A stretch of 64,000 bases of DNA from the NCBI GenBank assembly GCA_009823505.1, contig VZQC01012262.1:635865-699864 (forward strand), read 5' to 3'. Under the pieces are notes generated by a model. The model saw nothing but the letters and a program-made list of their open reading frames with translations. It was not told the DNA's origin and searched no databases. A program made the position numbers and the translations under genes. This document shows positions 1 to 10,290 of this stretch, one piece after another; position 1 is the first letter of the stretch, and each line of letters begins with the position of its first letter. This DNA comes from Rhizomys pruinosus (taxonomy: Eukaryota > Chordata > Mammalia > Rodentia > Spalacidae).

Positions 1-168
1 AGCAAGTAGTGCTTATTGCACAATCCTCATGAACTCAGTTTGAACCCCAGAGCTCGTAGTGGAAAAAGAGAACCAACTCCTGACAGCTGTCCCTTGACTT
101 CCACTTGTGCACTGTGACACATACACACTATACTTGTGTGTGCACGTGCATGCACACACACACACACC
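1..168 (+). repeat. B4-superfamily (RSINE1-like) SINE, 3' part
   Basis: The body runs from the B-box-like stretch (CAGTTTGAACCCCAGAGC) to the 'ccttgacttccacttgtgca' type tail and ends in a CA-rich run at about 150-163. This layout is typical of RSINE1. The 5' part lies outside the window or is lost. Confidence 0.6.
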
Positions 169-184
169 ATCTCAAATTAAATTT

Positions 185-335
185 AAAATTTTTTAAATCT
201 GGGTTGTGGCTGTACATGCCTATAAGTCCAGTACTGGGGTGGTAGGACAGGAAGACCCTAGGGGCTCACTGGCCAACCAGTCTGAAGGAAACGGCAAGCT
301 CCAGGTTCAGTGAGGCGCCCTGTCTAAAAAAAAGG
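185..335 (+). repeat. B4-like SINE, 3' half
   Basis: A degraded B1-like monomer ('tgtacatgcctataagtcca') is followed by the 'gctcactggccaaccagtct' motif of B4A/RSINE-type SINEs and a short A-run. No intact 5' tRNA-like part is seen. Confidence 0.6.
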
Positions 336-376
336 TGGAGTAGTAGGCAAAGATACCCAGAGTCAACATTTGGCCT

Positions 377-579
377 CCAAATAAGCATACACAGACACGT
401 TACCTGCAGAAACACATGCACATATGCATGCGTCATACGTAGAACCAAATAAGCATACAGACATGCTACCTGTAGAAACACACGCACATACGCACGTGTC
501 ACACATAGAGCCAAATAAGCACACACAGACACCTGCAGAAACTCATGCACATACGCATGCGTCATACACAGAACCAAAT
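377..579. repeat. Three-unit tandem repeat, 63-68 bp units
   Basis: Units start at 377, 445 and 511 with CCAAATAAGC and end before 574. Each contains alternating purine-pyrimidine CACATACGCATGCG-like stretches. It lies in the tail of the preceding SINE and probably grew from it. Confidence 0.85.
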
Positions 580-1008
580 GTCCAAGAACAGGGGAATTAA
601 GGAATAAACTATTTACTTTCAAGGGACAGAATACTGTACAATAAATTAAAGTGACCTTTCAAAGATTAGTGAATAACATGAAAAGATCATAAAGTAATGT
701 CAAGTTTTAAAATAAGGGGAACAAAGCAATGGCAGACTACCTAGCCTGAAGGGAAACCTTAAATTGTTAATGGTAATTATTTTTGAAGGGAGGAGATAAC
801 AGGTAAAATTTTTTTTTATATTTCTTATTTTCTATTCAGAATAATTTAAAACTAAACATAATGAAGTCCAAGAACTAGTGAGAACCGTTCAAAGAAAACT
901 GAAGTCATTTATATAAAAGTTCACAGACAATTGTACAGGAAGGCAGTCTTCAAAACAAATCTTTAAGAAGTTTAGGAACTTTTCACAACTTTAAAAAGGT
1001 CTGTGGGG

Positions 1009-1263
1009 CTAGAGAGATGGCTCTGTGGATAAAAGCACGTGAGGACCTGAGTTTAGGCCCAAGAGCCCATGTAAAAGCTGGGCATGCCGGTGTCCGCCTG
1101 TAACCCCAGTGCTCTGGGATGGTCACAGAAGAATCCCAGTGCTAGCTGGTCAGCCAGCCTCACTGAAATGGCAAGCACCAGATCCAGTGAGACCTGGACT
1201 CAAAAAAGAAGGTGGGGAGTGGTAGAGAAAGACACCTGACCAACAACGATCAACATGCACGCG

Positions 1264-1306
<43 letters not shown>

Positions 1307-1335
1307 ACAGAGAGACAGAGAGACAGAGAGACAGA
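1009..1335 (+). repeat. B4-superfamily SINE with CA/GAGACA tail
   Basis: It begins with the tRNA-like 'ggctagagagatggctctgt', passes into a B1-like unit at about 1078 and the 'gctggtcagccagcctcact' motif, and ends in (CA)n at about 1265-1303 and (GAGACA)n to 1335. The full dimer structure is present but diverged. Confidence 0.8.
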
Positions 1336-1374
1336 ACTGTTTAGTATGTATCAAATGAGAACCATGTTACATAC

Positions 1375-1706
1375 CAAATTATGTTATCCTGAAATTCTTG
1401 TGTTGCAGCCCTGATCCCAAATGTGTATACTTTGAGAAAGGGCCTTTAAGATGGTCAGCAAAGTTAAGATGCAAGAGTGGAGCTAATGCTACCGTACTGG
1501 AGTCCTTAAGAGCAGGAGCGCTGTGGCCCACAGAGAACAGGAACAAAGCCCAGCTGCAAGCCAAAGAGCTAGGCCTCCAGAGAAGCCAAATGTGCACCAC
1601 TTTGAAGTTTCCAAACTCCAAACCATGAGAAGATAAATTCCTGTTATTTAAGTCACCAGTCTTTGGTATTTTGTTATGGCAGCTCAATAAAACTAATAAG
1701 ACAACA
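1375..1706 (+). mobile_element. Old MaLR-type LTR-like remnant
   Basis: The 3' end resembles the 'ttatttaagtcaccagtctt...ggtattttgttatggcagc' terminus of old mammalian-wide LTR-like repeats. The 5' part has the 'agggcctttaag' motif common to the same group. The exact subfamily is not determined; the assignment rests on recalled consensus. Confidence 0.5.
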
Positions 1707-2284
1707 TAAAATAGTTATTTATGAATTTACTTGGCAAATATTCTTCATCCTCTATTAACTTATTTTCTGAAAGAAGCAAATCAAGAAATAAACAACACAT
1801 GCTGTAGAGTGCATGACATGAGAGGACAGCAACCACATTTCTAAATAAAATGTTATCTTGTAGTAATGAAAAAGAAATAAGGAATAGGTGTATGAAACAA
1901 CTGTTACAGATAGGTTTAAAGCAGTTGCAAGGGTGAAATGACTGTTACGGATAGATTTAAAGCAGCTGCAAGGGTTTATACAGACTACTATCTAACCCTG
2001 CTCTAAGAAGGATTGAGCACAGCTAGAAGGAAAATATTTTAAGCTTTTTTCACTTTATCTGCTCATGACATCTCCTAATCTTTAAAGTGACATCATTCAT
2101 GTATGTGTGCATACACTTAAATATACATCCTTACAAAAGCACAACTCAGAAAGCAATTTCAGTTTTACAATTACTGCTGATAGCATATCTACAAAGAAGA
2201 CACCTTTCTCAAGCTTTTGTTTAGCACTTATTAGATTAATATGTGAATTTCTTTTTTTTAATATCTTCTTTTTTATATATATAT

Positions 2285-2498
2285 TTTTTAATTTTATTTA
2301 TGTGTACGAATGTACTGTTTGTATGCAGGTCTGTGCACCGGTGTCGTGCAACGCCACAGAGGTCAGAAGAGGGCATTGGATTCCTCTGGAACTGGAGTCA
2401 AAGACAGTTCTCATCTTCCATGTGGGTGCTGGGAATCGAACCCAGGTCCTCTGCAAGAGCAGTCGGTGCTCTTAACCGCTAGGCCATCTCTCCGGCCC
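2285..2498 (-). repeat. B2/B3 SINE
   Basis: Reverse-complement SINE ending in 'ggccatctctccggccc' (its 5' head) with an A-rich tail at 2285-2300. It has intact A- and B-box-like regions and sits 143 bp from the PRIM2 exon at 2641, inside the intron. Confidence 0.9.
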
Positions 2499-2640
2499 GT
2501 GAATTTCTTTTTATATAAACTCAGGCACGTTTATATGTTAAGAATTTTCAACTGTATTTCACCGCATATTCTAAAAACAGATATTCTAGTTTCCAGGCCA
2601 AATTAAAGTCCATTTACTACTGCTCTGGTTTCTCAGTTAC

Positions 2641-2826
2641 CTTGTCTGGATCCATCTTGCCTTTGATAAATTCTTGCTTCCAGAACTGCAATGCCTGTTC
2701 CAACGTTAAGCCAATGCCCTTCAGGAAGAGACCATACTGCATCCGGCCTCCATGGCGAAGATGGTGATTATCCCGCAAAGCCTTATGCAACTGACGCATG
2801 CAAGGTGGAAAGGATTTGGTAGAAAG
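2641..2826 (-). CDS. PRIM2: PRIM2 coding exon (start of Fe-S C-terminal domain)
   Basis: Third PRIM2 exon in transcript order, 186 bp (62 codons), phase 0 at both ends. It begins [20 protein letters not shown] and ends GKMDPDK, matching human residues about 279-340 with one clear change (Asp for Glu in ALRENHH). It carries the Cys equivalent to human C287, the first of four 4Fe-4S ligands, and the [11 protein letters not shown] segment whose His, Arg and Tyr residues contact primer and template in known p58C structures. The acceptor is TTCTTGTAG and the donor is AAG/GTAACT. The other three Fe-S cysteines lie in downstream exons, beyond the left edge. Key residues are intact, so the locus looks functional rather than a pseudogene. 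Confidence 0.97.
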
Positions 2827-3345
2827 CTACAAGAAAAAACAAGCATGGGTAATGCTGAAGACATACTAGGCCCCTTGCAGAATTTGTTGTGATTGTAAAT
2901 TCATTTTCATCAAAATAAAGAACACAAGTTATTAGGAAGCACTAAAGTGTTACTATAATTGCAAATGAGCATTTTTTTTCTTGTGGATAGTTTATCCTGG
3001 TCATGTGGTTAAGATTATACTACTTGGAACATACTAGGTCAAATAATAACAAAGTTTATTTGATTTGCTTCTTTTTGGAATTAAACTTTTCTTTGGAGAT
3101 AACTACACATTTACATATTACCTACAAGAAATAACATAAAGAGATAGTATGCTCCTAGCTGCCCTCAAAGATAAAATCTTGCAAGACACACAGAATGCCA
3201 TCTGGGTGTAATCCACCATCCTTCCTTGGATTCCCTCACCTTATTTCGGTATCATTGTGCTTCCTTTTATGCAGTCCCATTAAGTGTGTAGGTTTTTACA
3301 TCTACCAGTATAGTTCCATCGCCACAGGACTCCTACTTCCTCTAT

Positions 3346-3390
3346 TTATTTACTTATTCATTCATTCATTCATTCATTCATTCATTCAGT
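3346..3390. repeat. (ATTC)n microsatellite
   Basis: About ten ATTC-type units, preceded by TATTTATTTA. It forms the A/T-rich tail of the adjacent minus-strand SINE. Confidence 0.9.
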
Positions 3391-3462
3391 GCATGTATGT
3401 ACACACATGTCCATGTATGTGTGAAGACCAGAAATGAACATTGGGTGTCATCCTCATCACTC

Positions 3463-3655
3463 TCCACTTTCTTTTTCGAGACAGGGTCTCTCACTGACTC
3501 TGGTGTTTCAGGTGGACTGGCTAGTCAGCAAGCTTCTCAGATCCTCTGTCTCTGGTACCTCAGTGCTGAGTTTACAGGCACATGCCACCATGTGACCCTG
3601 GGTCCAAACTCAGGTCCTCACACTTGCACCAGCACATTACTAACTGAGCCACTTC
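3463..3655 (-). repeat. B4-superfamily SINE
   Basis: A B1-like start in reverse ('cgagacagggtctctcactg') is followed by the 'ggctagtcagcaagcttc' motif, and the element ends with a tRNA-like head ('actaactgagccac'). It is strongly diverged. Confidence 0.65.
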
Positions 3656-4136
3656 AAAAGCCCCTCTTCTTCCCTTTTATTTTATTTTCCTTTTGTCTGA
3701 GTTCTACTTTTTGTGCCCTGTTCTCCCATAGCTAATCTGTTCTTCATTTTTATAACTTGGTCATTTCAAGAGTACTGACTAAATAAAATCACACAGTACA
3801 TAATGTCTGAGGATTGACTGCTTTAGCTCAGCAGGCTTGCTCTGAGATTCATTTAAACTATCACACAGATGATCCTCTCCCATGGAAGTACATTCTACAA
3901 CTTGGGTGAACCAGTTTGCTTAAACATTTGCTCACTGAACAACACTGAGGCTGTTTCTGGCATTTTATTACAAATAAAACTGTTATGAATATTCTTGTAA
4001 GGTCTTGTATGAATATAAGATTCCATTTCTCTGAAATAAAGGTCTAAAAAGTACAAATTGCTGAACAGAAGATTAAGTCAAAAGACAAATATAAAGCAGA
4101 ACAAAAAATGAAGAGAAATAGCTTCAAAGGGAAAAT

Positions 4137-4401
4137 TCAAAACAAACAAACAAACAAACATACGTACGTACATATAATATATAATACTATAATATATATA
4201 TATTACCCTCCACCAACAGTGTGCTAGCCAGGGAGACCCTGTCACGAACGAATGAACGAACGAACGAACAAACGAATGAGAGAGAGAGAGAGAGCGGGAG
4301 GGAAGGAGGGAGGGAGGGAGGGAGGGAGGGAGGGAGGGAGGAAGGAAGGAAGGAAGGAAGGAAGGAAGGAAGGAAGGAAGGAAGGAAGGAAGGAAGGAAG
4401 G
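4137..4401. repeat. Compound microsatellite tract
   Basis: In order: (AAAC)n, TACGTACG, AT-rich repeats to about 4205, a short B1 3' end ('gccagggagaccctgtc'), then (GAAC)n, (GA)n, (GGGA)n and (GGAA)n. The last 150 bp are almost pure purine on the plus strand. Open frames here encode only periodic peptides and are not genes. Confidence 0.9.
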
Positions 4402-5179
4402 TCTTTTGTTTAGAGTCAGAAATACAATATCATTGCCCATTTTAAATGCAACTTTTTCATTTATGGCCTCAATCACATCCCTCTAGCTTCTTCACACACC
4501 TCCTCCCAGAACATGAATTCTCACCCCCTCATGGTTCTCGCTAGCTTACTTTCAAACAGTTGGTCTCACTTTGTTCGACTCTGCAGCTCCCTCTAGTGAC
4601 CACCTAATTCCTGTTCATCCTTTAAAAAGACCTCAATTTTTCTATCTCCAAACTAAACCATTCTTTAGACCGATATTTTCCCTTGGCAAGACTAATAGGC
4701 TTCTGGCTTATTTTCATGTGACACCTTTGGTTCTTTCCTAATAAAAAATTTAATGTGTATCCATAATACTTAATATAACTAAATGAACATGCACTGGTAC
4801 ACCACAATGTACGCCACAGCGTTTATTCAATGTTTAAAAAAAGATGAATAAACATAAAGGGAAAATATAGCAATCAATCAAATTCATATACTACGCTAAA
4901 TAATGAGCATTCCAGCAAGGGCACATGCTGAACACCAAAGAAGCCGTGGGGAGGAAGGGAGCTGAACCTGCAGCGAGGAAGGGTGGGCTTTACTTTACAA
5001 ATACGAACCCTTCGTCCACACTGGTTATTCACCATCCTGTGATCAAAGGTTGTGTTCCCACCTGTTCACTGTGCTGGCACCTCTGAGGTACCCTTCCCAC
5101 GCCATCTAGCTACAGCCAAGCGGTTCTTCAAGACAATTCAACTTCAGCTTCCTTCCTTATAATTCCTTGATTCTTTATA

Positions 5180-5420
5180 CTCAATAACTAAATATTTATT
5201 ACACAGATTGTGTGTGCAGCCCTAGCTACCACCAATGAAGAAAAATGTGAAGTATCTCATCTTCAAGGAGTTCATTTCTAATGCAAGAAGAGAGACTATG
5301 GACATACACGGAGAAAACATAACAATGACTCCCACACAGCACTGCCAACAAAACAGCAACAGGAGACAACAGGAGCCCTCTACAGAGATCACATTGTACC
5401 TACGACATGAATTTCAATGA
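5180..5420 (-). mobile_element. L2-like LINE relic
   Basis: 'aactaaatatttattacaca', then a stretch like the L2 'caaggagttcatttctaatg' segment (shortage of identity elsewhere), in the order seen in reversed L2 3' ends. Old and weak. Confidence 0.45.
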
Positions 5421-5833
5421 GGATCTAAGAGCACTGGTCACAGTAAGATGGAACACAGGGAGTAGTCCAGAAAAAACTGAAATGAGGAGGTACAATTTAT
5501 AGCCACCCCCCCCGAAAAAAATGAGCTCAGACCCTAGTGTAAATAAGATGGAATCTGCCGAAGGATGTGGATGACTTGATAAACAAAGGACTCTAGCTGT
5601 CACTGCAAACAGACAGCATGGGAAGAGAAATGGAAGTAGGAAGAATGCTAAAGAGAACCTCACAGCAGTCCAGATTACAAAAATGTAAGCCATAGCACAA
5701 AGGACTGGCTATACTGAGACTGAAAATCAACAAAATGGAAATGGAACTCACAGATAAGGAGAGGACAGTGATGCTGCAGGGGCCAAGAACAATAGACAGC
5801 ACTGTGCAAAACAAAACCTAAGAGTAGAAGGAT

Positions 5834-6869
5834 GGGATCAGCAAGGCAGGTGTGTGGTTGCAAGGCGATCCCAGGGCTTGATGGGATCAGCAAGGCAAGT
5901 GTGTGGTTGCAGGGTATGATCCCAGGGCTTGATGGGATCAGCAAGGCAAGTGTGTGGTTGCAGGGTATGATCCCAGGGCTTGATGAGATCAGCAAGGCAA
6001 GTGTGTGGTTGCAGGGTATGATCCCAGGGCTTGATGGGATCAGCAAGGCAGGTGTGTGGTTGCAGGGTGATCCCAGGGCTTGATGGGATCAGCAAGGCAG
6101 GTGTGTGGTTGCAGGGCGATCCCAGGGCTTGATGGGATCAGCAAGGCAGGTGTGTGGTTGCAGGGTGATCCCAGGGCTTGATGGGATCAGCAAGGCAGGT
6201 GTGTGGTTGCAGGGCGATCCCAGGGCTTGATGGGATCAGCAAGGCAGGTGTGTGGTTGCAGGGTGATCCCAGGGCTTGATGGGATCAGCAAGGCAGGTGT
6301 GTGGTTGCAGGGCATTCCCAGGGCTTGATGGGATCAGCAAGGCAGGTGTGTGGTTGCAGGGTGATCCCAGGGCTTGATGGGATCAGCAAGGCAGGTGTGT
6401 GGTTGCAGGGCGATCCCAGGGCTTGATGGGATCAGCAAGGCAGGTGTGTGGTTGCAGGGTGATCCCAGGGCTTGATGGGATCAGCAAGGCAGGTGTGTGG
6501 TTGCAGGGCGATCCCAGGGCTTGATGGGATCAGCAAGGCAGGTGTGTGGTTGCAGGGTGATCCCAGGGCTTGATGGGATCAGCAAGGCAGGTGTGTGGTT
6601 GCAGGGCATTCCCAGGGCTTGATGGGATCAGCAAGGCAGGTGTGTGGTTGCAGGGTGATCCCAGGGCTTGATGGGATCAGCAAGGCAGGTGTGTGGTTGC
6701 AGGGTGATCCCAGGGCTTGATGGGATCAGCAAGGCAGGTGTGTGGTTGCAGGGTGATCCCAGGGCTTGATGGGATCAGCAAGGCAGGTGTGTGGTTGTAG
6801 GGTGATCCCAGGGCTTGATGGGATCAGCAAGGCAGGTGTGCGGTTGCAGGGCATGATCCCCGGGCTTGA
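5834..6869. repeat. 49-bp minisatellite, 21 units
   Basis: Unit starts (GGGATCAGC) fall at 5834, 5883, 5934, 5985, 6036 and 6085, then every 49 bp to 6820. Three early units are 51 bp (extra AT). Units differ mainly at one place: GGTGATCCC, GGCGATCCC or GGCATTCCC. From 6085 the variants run C-T-C-T-A-T twice, a 294-bp higher-order repeat. Each unit has arms GGGATCA and TGATCCC that could pair. No protein is implied; the open frames on both strands are periodic. Confidence 0.97.
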
Positions 6870-7204
6870 AGGAAGCTAGCTCTGACAAGGGAAGTGGTCA
6901 TGTGAACTAATGAAGACATTCACCCCATACCTACACAGAGCCAAGACAAAGAGCACCCTCCACCTGGAGAGGGACAGAAGTACAACAGTGTCACTGACAA
7001 ACACAATCTCAGCTACAAAATCTTGGTGAAATGATGAAAATACCAGGAGGTGTGCTGATGACATGGTAGTATAAGGGTGAGACGATAGACAGGAAGCAGT
7101 TGAAATAAAGGTAAGTCTCAGGCACAGACCTACCAAGTGAACATCATCATAAAACTAAGAACACGTTACATTGTGATGCTCATTTCCTATGTGATCTACT
7201 TCTT

Positions 7205-7320
7205 CCAAGTAAGGTCCATGAGGGTAGAAATGTTTTGTTTTACTCACCTCTGCAGTCACAGTTCAGTAGCTGGCCCATGACTGATAGGCTCGATGCATAT
7301 TGACTCAATCAGTGATTATA
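7205..7320 (+). mobile_element. L2-like LINE 3' relic
   Basis: 'aaggtccatgagggtagaaa' followed by 'cagtagctggcccatgac' and 'tattgactcaatcag' matches the order of the L2 3' end. Old. Confidence 0.55.
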
Positions 7321-7885
7321 TTTCTATCTACTCCCACAATTTATATTGGCTTGTGGATGGGAAAATACTTAGCCAGAGGTAGGAACAGAATTAACTTTCA
7401 ACCATTCATGCAGACACAAATCAAGGGGAAAGGGAAAAGTGTGGAAGTGACTATTTGCAGTGAAATACTTATTTAAAGGAAGTTAAAAAAAAAATAAGGC
7501 ATTGTTAAGAACATATTTAAAGTCAACCATGTTAGACAATTATGCTATTTCCAGGAATATTACCTGTCAAGTACTAAATCATGATTCTCCAAACAGGAAA
7601 AAAAAAATCTGGTCATTCTGGTCTGCTTGTAACTTTATTATAATTCTTCTTTCCAACATTAAAATCTTGATAAACTCTTTTTTATGTTTAAAAATTCACA
7701 TTTTCCTTCTTTAATTTTATATTACTCTAAAATATGAATACATACCTTCCACCCATATACAGTAATGACAGAGTCTGAAAATAAGTGGTGGGTTGATTCT
7801 AGAGCCCGTTAAGAGATTTACATCTTAACAGCACAGTTCCTTTCAGACAAACAGAAATACAACAATAATGTTGTTCAGCTTGCCT

Positions 7886-7886
7886 T
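7886..7886. other. Single ambiguous base (N) at assembly join
   Basis: One N inside GCCTTNGCTGCC. GCCTT occurs just before it and GCTGCCTTGG just after, which looks like an imperfect overlap at a contig or gap-fill edge. Confidence 0.9.
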
Positions 7887-8329
7887 NGCTGCCTTGGCTT
7901 TCTTTCTTCTTTTTTTTAATTTTTTTTTTTTAATTTATTTTCGGATGTTTCTGTAACTGTCATATCAAATAAATTTTGTTTTCTAAAACTGAAGAGTTTT
8001 CTAGATCAGGTGGAGAGGATGGCCAGTGGTGAGCAAGCTCTTGCAGTGGAATCCGTGGGTTCTTTGTATTGCTCACAAATAGGCGCGGGCGCTCAGGAAC
8101 CGTCGGTTTCACAGACTCAAAGCCAGGGGAATCTGCAGTGCAGCATTGAACTACAGAGGTCTACCTCCATGATCCTACATTCGCCCGATGGGAACTGGAG
8201 TTCTTGCCTGGAAGTGTGGTGTGTGTGTCTCGGCCCATTGCAGGTGATCGCTCCTGATACGCGAATTAATACAAAGAACAAAAGCGCGGTATCCTTGTGT
8301 TTAAAAAAAAAATTGAATCATGGGGGTGC

Positions 8330-8540
8330 CTCGAGCACACTGGCTTCGCAGATTGGACCAGCGGCTCTCAATCCCAGCACCCACATGTGGCTAGAACCTT
8401 CTTTAGTGCCAGGGTGGGTGTTGCACACTTTAATCCCCAGCACTCAGGAGCAGAGGCAGGCAGATTTCTCTGTTGAGTTCAAGGCAGCTTAGGACTAAAG
8501 GGAAGGACCCTGTCTCAAAAAAAAAAAAAAAAAAAAAGAC
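8330..8540 (+). repeat. Corrupted B2-B1 SINE pair
   Basis: A B2-like piece with 'cccagcacccacatgtggct' at 8376-8395 joins a B1 body ('aatccccagcactcaggag' to 'accctgtctc') with a poly-A tail ending near 8538. Missing and added single bases break the B1 spacing. Confidence 0.7.
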
Positions 8541-9780
8541 TTCCCTAAACATTGGAAATTATTGTTCATGAACTAAGAAGAAAAAAAATGGAGTTGTTAA
8601 GAGAGCAGAAAGGTTCTTTAAGAAAATAACTTTCTCTTACATTTTTATTTCCATTTGGGGTGTGTGTGGGGAGGCAGTGCCTGTGCCATGGTGCCACATG
8701 TTGAAGGTGAAAGACAGCTTTGGGGAATTGTTTCATTGGTTCCACCATGATGAGGTTTCGAATGATTTCGAGCCAGAAGGCCCCTCCACCCTTAGCTTTT
8801 TCTGTTTTTAGTGCGCAAGTGCCTATATTATCTTGTGAGCTCTCTACCCTCTTACCTTCACTGTTTTCGCTCAAAATGAGGTTTCCTTTAATAATTTGAT
8901 TAACGTGGACGTAGACGCTTGTCAGCACGCAAGACATTAAAACAATTGACTTGAGGAATATAGATTTCAAATTTCATTTTCAAGTTTGTGGAGATTGGTC
9001 ACACAAGGGCGTCAGTTTTATTCTTTTTGTGTGTGTTGACTTCTCTGAGTGCCAATGTCACATCTCGCGCAGACAGGGCAGTCCCTCTGTGATGGGTACT
9101 TCTTCTTCTAGATGATCCTTGTCTCTCCAACAATGCATATAAGAGAAGAGAGGATTACACAAGGACTCACTCATATTTGTGATCTACGATAGCGACTACT
9201 GAAAGAAGTTAATTATGTCTAAAGTATGAATAAGAACAAAATAATAAGATATAAATGTGTGGGGGAAGGGATCATCTTAAGGCTTATGATTTTTAGCTCC
9301 CTTGAGAACTAGTTCCACGCGATACTGGTAGTGATACTCTGTTCTTGTATTTTTCTTCTAACCCTAAGTTACCAAAAGCTGATGGGCTACTCTGTACCAC
9401 CATAAGTCCGTTTTGTTATTTAATCTCTTCCTTCATGTGAAAGTGCTTGAGTTCCTATATACCTGTGGGTTGATATTTTTAGGGGGTGGGTCCTGTTGGC
9501 TCAGAAATCTGATTATATTCTTAATTGTAAGTAAAGGAGTTCAGTTTAAGAATATACTATTGGTCCTATTGTTGAGGATGTTTCATACTATATTGCAAGT
9601 TTAACATATGTAGTAAAATATGGTAAGGATTCTAAAATGGCTGTTGTGCATGTTATAACTTCTTTTTCTTTTTATCTTGCGCATTCTAGGATGAGTTCTC
9701 AGGGACAGTGTTAATAAGCCGTTTGTTGCTCATTAACTTATGTTCATTCTATTAACATAGTGCTCGCGAAATAAGTCACT

Positions 9781-10030
9781 ATTTGGGGGGAGAAGGAAAG
9801 GAGATGTCGTGAGAGAAGTTGCGCCGGGGAAGGGTGACAGGGGTAGAAGGAGGGACGAGGGAGGGGGATGAGGAGTGACGAGTGGAGGAACAGGGAGATG
9901 AGTGTCTGGGCGTGGGAAGTGGGCGGGGCGGCACGTAGCCGAGGGGGTGTGGGGTGAGGTACCGAGGAAGTTGGTTAGATGTTGTGGTGATGAGGTGCAT
10001 GTGTGGACGGGAGGCGTGTGATCGCCGGGG
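9781..10030. repeat. Purine-rich, CpG-rich G/A tract
   Basis: Irregular GGGA/GGAG-like sequence with many CG dinucleotides. It could be a poorly called (GGGA)n tract; it has no clean period and no gene features. Confidence 0.5.
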
Positions 10031-10129
10031 ATGGGTGGGCCTACTTACACAAACGTGTTAATGATAATATCAAATTAAGATTTAAGATTAAGTTAATTCT
10101 TAGCAGTCAGGTGTAAGGATTGAAGTGTG

Positions 10130-10290
10130 CTAAGAGCGCTTTAATACACTTTGGTCACTTGGGGAAGGGCAAAGAGACAGGGGTGGATCTTTGTGAGGTT
10201 CAAGGCCAGAAGAGGTTACAGGTGAGGTTTCCAGTACACTGGAATTACTAATGTACAAGGACAGAGACAGAGACCCTGTCTCGAATAAGA
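10130..10290 (+). repeat. Corrupted B1 SINE
   Basis: 'gtggatctttgtgaggttca' and 'gagaccctgtctcga' mark a B1. The middle has extra bases between landmarks. Confidence 0.65.

Larger units (their letters stand above)
1..2640 (-). other. PRIM2: PRIM2 intron after the Fe-S start exon (partial)
   Basis: The donor GT is the plus-strand AC at 2639-2640. The next exon, expected to begin with the FDKGYSYNIRH region, is not visible down to position 1. The intron holds B4-type SINEs, a 66-bp tandem repeat, an LTR-like remnant and a minus-strand B2/B3 just outside the exon. I see nothing recognisable in 600-1000 and 1710-2280, which are AT-rich. Confidence 0.85.

Noticed and set aside
376..579. Regular spaced repeats considered as a CRISPR-like array
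   Set aside because: Units are contiguous tandem copies without unique spacers, in a mammalian intron. The same applies to the other minisatellites.
1009..1080. tRNA gene candidates at SINE heads
   Set aside because: A- and B-box-like sequences belong to B2/B3, B4 and ID SINEs; no cloverleaf with a paired acceptor stem was seen.
4078..4476. 132-codon minus-strand frame rich in PSFLPSFL
   Set aside because: Translation of (GGAA)n and (GGGA)n microsatellites.
5832..6095. Open frames on both strands across the 49-bp minisatellite
   Set aside because: Periodic peptides from a tandem repeat on both strands; no start context or known domain.
8010..8492. 160-codon plus-strand frame, the longest in the window
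   Set aside because: Runs through B2 and B1 SINE sequence within the suspected low-accuracy block; its peptide includes translated SINE text.
9781..10030. Possible CpG island or promoter
   Set aside because: CpGs are scattered in a block whose SINEs show insertion errors. There is no associated exon, and the PRIM2 start is far upstream on the other side.
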